Positions 59,377-64,000 of a DNA stretch of 64,000 nt are shown one piece after another (position 1 is the first letter of the stretch; every line of letters begins with the position of its first letter). The stretch is from Mimachlamys varia (lineage: Eukaryota > Mollusca > Bivalvia > Pectinida > Pectinidae), in the NCBI GenBank assembly GCA_947623455.1, contig OX392542.1, positions 11,787,625 through 11,851,624 on the forward strand, in the 5' to 3' direction. Under the pieces are notes generated by a model. That model was not told where the DNA came from, searched no databases, and saw only the letters and a program-made list of their open reading frames with translations. A program made the position numbers and the translations under genes.

Positions 59377-62300
59377 ATGGTGTCGAATCAGGAAGCGTGT
59401 ACTTCATCTGCTGACGTGTTTATAAGCTTCGTGGTAATTGCGACATTAGTTACATTCTTCTGGCGTGGTACCTGGGACATTATAGACGTGGTACTACTCC
59501 CGTCAAACTATGAACTAAGTTTGTGGGTATCGCTTATTGGAGGAAGTCTTGGACTGATCATTCTGACTTTACTCCAGAACACCCTAAATAGGGTTTTTAG
59601 TCCGGAAAAGTGTTCTACCTACGCGTTTTTTGCCGTGTCTAGATTGCATGCGTACATAACAGGTGTGGTACAGGTATTACAGTGGAGAGGATCCTGGGGG
59701 TTGCTGGACCTTTACATGACCAACCATTGGGTCAGCTCTGTCCTGTCCACTGTTATATGTGTCCTAGCTCTGTCTGCCTTTGACAGTTTAAGTCAAGCCA
59801 CGGGACCTCCTTTAGCCATCACTCATGATTTGGACCAACAGGATTATTTTACTGTCGTCCCCATCAGTCGGAACGCTAACCCAGAGGTAAGTAACTGTCA
59901 CTTCTGTAACCCAAATAATTGACTACTTATCTATAATGGCCCTGTTCAGAGGGCACTATTGCCTCTTAGTACATCACTTGACTGAATACTGCCTTCCCAT
60001 TGGCTATACACATGGGTACTATGAAGCGATAGTGCTCGCCCACCCGGGCACTATCAAATTTGGCGCGATGTTCAACGTGAATCTATAAGACGTCTATTAA
60101 GTTACGTCACTATAACGTCATGCTACTATTCTACTAGAAAATGGCTGTCTCTGGAAACGACCCGAAGCTGGCCGTGGTATAGCACAACAAAACGAGACTT
60201 TTTGTATACGTGTGTATTTAAATGGAAGGGTGATGTACTAATTATCTATTATGGCCCTCTTGAGAGGGCACTATTGCCTCATAGTATGGTCGAGGGATGG
60301 GATAATGCCTGAGCCGAAGGCGAGGGCACTATCTCATCTCGAGACCATACTATAAGGCAATAAAGCCGTCAACAGGGCCATAATGGGTTTAGTACATCAC
60401 CCTTTAATTTAGATACGTATGTATACAGAAAAAAAACACTTTTTAATGTGAAAGACCTTTGCCAGTTTTGGGTCGTTTCCAGAGTCAGCCATGTTCAAGC
60501 AGAACAATGGCACGACGTAATAGTGACGTAACGCGATAGTGACGTCATAATAGATTCACGTTGAACATCGCGCCAAATTTGATAGTGCCCGGGTGAGCGG
60601 GCACTATCGCTTCATAGTACCCATGTGTGTAGCCAATGGGAAGTCAGTATTCATTAGCGTGATATACTAAATCCTCATAATTAGTGTTTCTGATCGAGTT
60701 CATGAGTAAATGGTTTTAAAACAGGGCTTCAGTCTTATTGCGACACTGTGTATTCAAGAAGTGGAATAAATGGGATGTGGATTTTGAAAAAACTCCAAAG
60801 ATCTTTTGATCAATCTTGAACACACCATCCTAAAAAATTGTATTTTCGGTCAAAATATTTGATTTTTCCACCCTGTTCAGTACCATTCCTCATACTAAAT
60901 TGAATGAACGTCTTCGATCTCTTGTTATGAGTGATTTTTTTTCCAAGAATAGGCGGACGACGGTACAAATATATGGTAGTGAGCTATCTTGGAGCATACT
61001 GTGTGAAAAAACACGACTATAGCTAAGAGGAATATACTGAAGGAGATAAGGATGATTGAATTCCTGGTCGACAATATTTTTTGTTGTGTTTGGAGGAAAG
61101 TCTGTTGGCATTCCCATGGGAACAAATTGTGCCCCACTCTCAGCTGACTTTTTTTGTTTTCTTACGAGGCTGAATTTGTTGAAGAGCTAAGCAGGACAGG
61201 TAACAAAAACTTTGCCTAATCTTTTAATTTTACTTTCGGATATATCGACGATGTGTTGTCTATAAACAACAAAAAGTTCGCTGAAATACAGGACACAACA
61301 GACTCTTCTACATCAGCTGCTTACCTCGATCTCTACTTAAACTATGACAAACGTGGACGGCTTACTATTTAGCTATACGATTAACGTGATGATTTCAATT
61401 TTCCGATCGTGAACTTTCCATTTCTTGAAAGTAACATCCCTGTTTCTCCATTCTATGGTGTTTACATGTCGCAGTTGATTCGATCACAAAATATCGGGAT
61501 TTTCGTCGACTGCTGACAAACAAACTAACAACACAAGAATTCGAGAGATGCAGGTTGATCAGAACTATGGGCAAGTTTTATGATCTTCATCTTTGTCTCA
61601 CCGAGAAATATTCGGTATCTTTGTGTGATACGAAGATGGACGTTTTTGAGTATGCTCATAAGTGTGTTTACTTGTTGTGATTGGCAATGATACTCGGTTC
61701 TCATTTTGAGAGCTTGATGTTTACTTAGATGTGATAAAGAAGGTTCCATATATTAACAGGCAACATTCGTAAAAACACAAGACTAGTTTTGCTTTCTGCT
61801 GTGTCCTCTGTTTATCAAAATACAACACAAACGAGCAGATTGCCGTAATTGGCTCACCTACGGATGGCCGTTGAATTTATTTTTAATTGTCGTATATTAC
61901 GTAATCATATTTTGATGAAATTGCGGCCCATAAAAAACGGCCACAAATCTAGATAAAAAGATCGGAGATGCCGCCAATAAAACAATCGCTAGTTCCTGGG
62001 AAGTACTGGTTGAATTATTCTCAAATTTGCATTGTCCAATGTTAAAATTGCTGACAGGCGACAATATTGATTTGACAGTTGACTGCTATTACAGACAATA
62101 ATAAATGTACTGTTATTTCGTAAGAGGAATGGTCAAATATCATATAATAATTATACAACAAATATAAGGAAAGGATAATTGGAGGAAAATGTCCTACTTT
62201 AAAGAACACAAAAATTACTAATGGTGGGTACCAATATCCCTTTGGGATCCCTTGTTTGGGAAATAATTCTTTCCATAGATAATGAGATTTGATAATGTAC

Positions 62301-62876
62301 TTTAAATGTTTTTTTTTTTCATTCTAGAATCGTTCAGAGAAGCATCACTATTTCCTGATGACAATATTCAGTATCGTCCTCATCTCGAATGTATGTGCAG
62401 CCTACTGGCGGGGTCCCTGGAGCCTGGTGGATATGTACGTGTTTCCTGACGATCTGTCATTATCAGCGTATTGTTCCCTCTCAGCGAGTATCTTATTGGC
62501 ATTACCGATTCTCACCGGACAACGACTTGTCCGTAACTTTTGCAGGAACAAACACAGACATTACATTTTTCGGACGATTGTGGAGAAATGCTACATCGCC
62601 GTCGCGTCTCTTGTCACTATAAACCATTGGCGGGGTGTCTGGAACCTCCAGATCGCATTTCTCCTACCGAACCATCCTCATCTGAGTGCCATTGTTTCTC
62701 ACTGTGTTGGCTTTACGGGTTTGATGTTATTGTTTGTTTCCAGAACATCGGCAGGGGGAGGTAGTTTTGATGACAAAGACATGTACGGAAGGCAGTCTAC
62801 CGTATTTAGTTTGAAATTCATTGATAGGATATCTAGACACACAGAAGAAAATTCTAATGGCTGGATCAAGTGTTGA
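59377..62876 (+). CDS. Eight-pass membrane protein, Fuseless-like (2 exons, 352 aa)
   Basis: Exon 1 (59377-59886, 170 codons) ends at CCAGAG/GTAAGT. Exon 2 (62328-62876) begins after a T-rich TTCATTCTAG acceptor in the same frame. An in-frame TAA six bases before the ATG fixes the start. The protein is very hydrophobic, with about eight membrane segments (near residues 14-29, 47-68, 82-101, 117-135, 178-196, 213-232, 255-270 and 285-305). A short module, WRGxW followed by an acidic or hydrophobic stretch, occurs four times: WRGTWDIID (29), WRGSWGLLD (103), WRGPWSLVD (197) and WRGVWNLQI (271). Topology, length and motif resemble the Fuseless family. In Drosophila that protein is an eight-pass presynaptic protein needed to place voltage-gated calcium channels. 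The family call is from memory of its pattern, and the role in this animal is unknown. Confidence 0.75.
59983..60653. mobile_element. Large fold-back palindrome in the Fuseless-like gene intron
   Basis: The left arm from 59983 and the right arm ending at 60653 pair almost continuously to a centre near 60315. Paired examples are CTATGAAGCGATAGTGC/GCACTATCGCTTCATAG, AAATTTGGCGCGATGTTCAA/TTGAACATCGCGCCAAATTT and GGGTGATGTACTAA/TTAGTACATCACCC. The arms are about 330 bp with almost no loop. A third related fragment (ATAATGGCCCTGTTCAGAGG) lies just outside at 59934. No coding capacity is seen. Confidence 0.85.
60880..61760 (+). pseudogene. Decayed reverse transcriptase in the Fuseless-like gene intron
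   Basis: The + strand translation in shifting frames gives FFVVFGGKSVGIPMGTNCAP, then SADFF, then FYFRIYRRCVVYKQQKVR-type sequence that in the next frame reads YIDDVLSINN, then DTTDSSTSAAYLDLYLNYDK, then GVYMSQLIRSQNIGIF. PMGTNCAP and YIDD are core reverse transcriptase motifs. Premature stops and at least two frame shifts show it is inactive. It has the same orientation as the host gene and is the longest of the copies in this window. The clade (LINE or Penelope-like) cannot be settled by eye. Confidence 0.75.
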
Positions 62877-64000
62877 AGGTTACCTCAGAAATAGATTATT
62901 AGTAGAACATTTTTGATAAAATAATAGATAATGTTTTAAATCGATGAGATGCTTTTGCTGTCCAGCCGCTTATGAACGAGGGAATGATATTTTCGCTATT
63001 TCGTGATGCATTAGTGTGGCCGCGGAAATTCGTGAAATAATGTACTTTCCTTTTGTTTTTTATGCATATAGCTTTGTACATATTAAGTTGTTATTTTTGT
63101 TTTGTTTGTTTTTGTTTTGTTTGTTTCTTTGTTTGCTGTAAACAGAGTGTGTATTAGATATATAACGGAACTCTCTGAAATATCTTTTATAATATATGTT
63201 TATTTCAACCGCATATCAATTAAAAAATATCGAATTCTTTGATGTCTTTTCAATATAATTGCACTAGAAGAATGACGTTACACTCAAATATGCTGCACCT
63301 TCTAAATTTAGTAATATACACAGTATGCCGAGAAAATGAATTTAAACTGCATCATACAGCTGTTTCGAATTCGTCCTCCTAGGACTCTTCAGTGATGCTA
63401 GGGGCCAACACGTGGGAGTCCAAAATTTCTAAACCAGTGTAGAAGCGGAAAGGTAGATATTTATAATTAATTTCCAATTGATTGTATGCAGAATGCGGCT
63501 TTCTGATCGGTTGTGATATTCTTTGCATACCTCTATGAACAAAATCCGACAATGGCGCGAAAAATGTGATGTCACAATGCAGCACTTGACGTTGCGTATC
63601 GATTTGTAAAAATGAATCCGTTGTTAGATCAGTTGTACATAAACATGTTTTAAATTTGAAAATCAGTTTCACAAATAATTATTATCGTTGATGTCAATTA
63701 TTTTTTAGTTTCATAGGGTTGTGAAATAACGTTTGCTTGCAAACTTTTGTAAGAATACAGGTTGTAAAAAAAAATAAAAAATCCATACCCCAATGAAACT
63801 AAAAATGCTTAAATAATTTATATAAAGTATCTCAGTGAACACATCAATGCTCATATTTATCATCATGTATTGAATATATATATATACAAAAGAAAAAATG
63901 GGTTGCTAATTTACTTAACTGAAATTCTGTGCAATTATAGTATTTAAATACTAGTCTAAAATATCAAATAACTTTCTCTGCTTGGGTACTTCACAATCAA
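62877..64000. other. 3' flank of the Fuseless-like gene
   Basis: AT-rich sequence without a supportable gene. The minus-strand satellite-like copy at 63285-63450 lies within it. Open frames on the minus strand at 63379-63672 overlap that repeat and are not called. Confidence 0.4.
63285..63450 (-). repeat. 378-bp satellite-like repeat, partial copy, minus orientation
   Basis: Read on the minus strand it holds the family words TTTGGACTCCCACGTG, GGCCCCTAGCATCACTGAAG, AGTCCTAGGAGGACGAA and ACAGCTGTATGATGCAG. It is the only reversed copy seen in the window. Confidence 0.8.

Noticed and set aside
63379..63672. 97-codon minus-strand open frame near the right edge
   Set aside because: It overlaps the reversed copy of the 378-bp repeat and has no domain.

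Overview
The window is metazoan nuclear DNA: AT-rich, intron-rich and dense in repeats. Gene content, tRNA-derived SINEs, decayed LINE/retroelement fragments and many fold-back elements point to a mollusc, most likely a bivalve. That placement is an inference from gene families and repeat style; no species marker is present. All three supportable protein genes lie on the + strand. Every exon was called by matching reading frame, GT-AG junctions and domain content.

Layout. (1) About 1-10,605: part of a modular extracellular protein gene with four LDL-receptor class A exons, two Ser/Thr-rich linker exons, one two-exon SRCR domain and two more Ser/Thr-rich linker exons. All module junctions are phase 1, and the 5' end lies outside the window. 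(2) About 10,700-17,400: fold-back elements, a 51-bp and a 56-bp minisatellite, a 378-bp satellite-like repeat and a 2-kb TIR element with an 8-bp target duplication and a dead LINE inside. (3) 17,445-29,757: a 12.3-kb array of about 290 units of 42 bp with a 4,352-bp higher-order duplication. Its long ORFs on both strands are artefacts of the unit length. (4) 29,758-33,396: no gene that I can support. (5) 33,397-41,480: a complete seven-exon gene for mitochondrial D-2-hydroxyglutarate dehydrogenase (516 aa), with transposons in its introns and a triplicated intron 2/exon 3 junction. (6) 43,395-52,740: a 36-bp minisatellite in two blocks (0.35 kb and 5.8 kb), each followed by a copy of the same unique spacer. 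(7) 52,745-58,900: a graveyard of one retroelement family, SINEs and MITEs. (8) 59,377-62,876: a two-exon gene for an eight-pass membrane protein (352 aa) resembling the Fuseless family, with a 670-bp fold-back palindrome and a dead reverse transcriptase in its intron.

The three genes show no operon-like or functional link: one is an extracellular or receptor-type protein, one a mitochondrial metabolic enzyme and one a membrane protein. The notable content is the repeat architecture: nested insertions with readable target duplications, arrays with higher-order structure, and tandem duplication at the scale of exon, junction and array.
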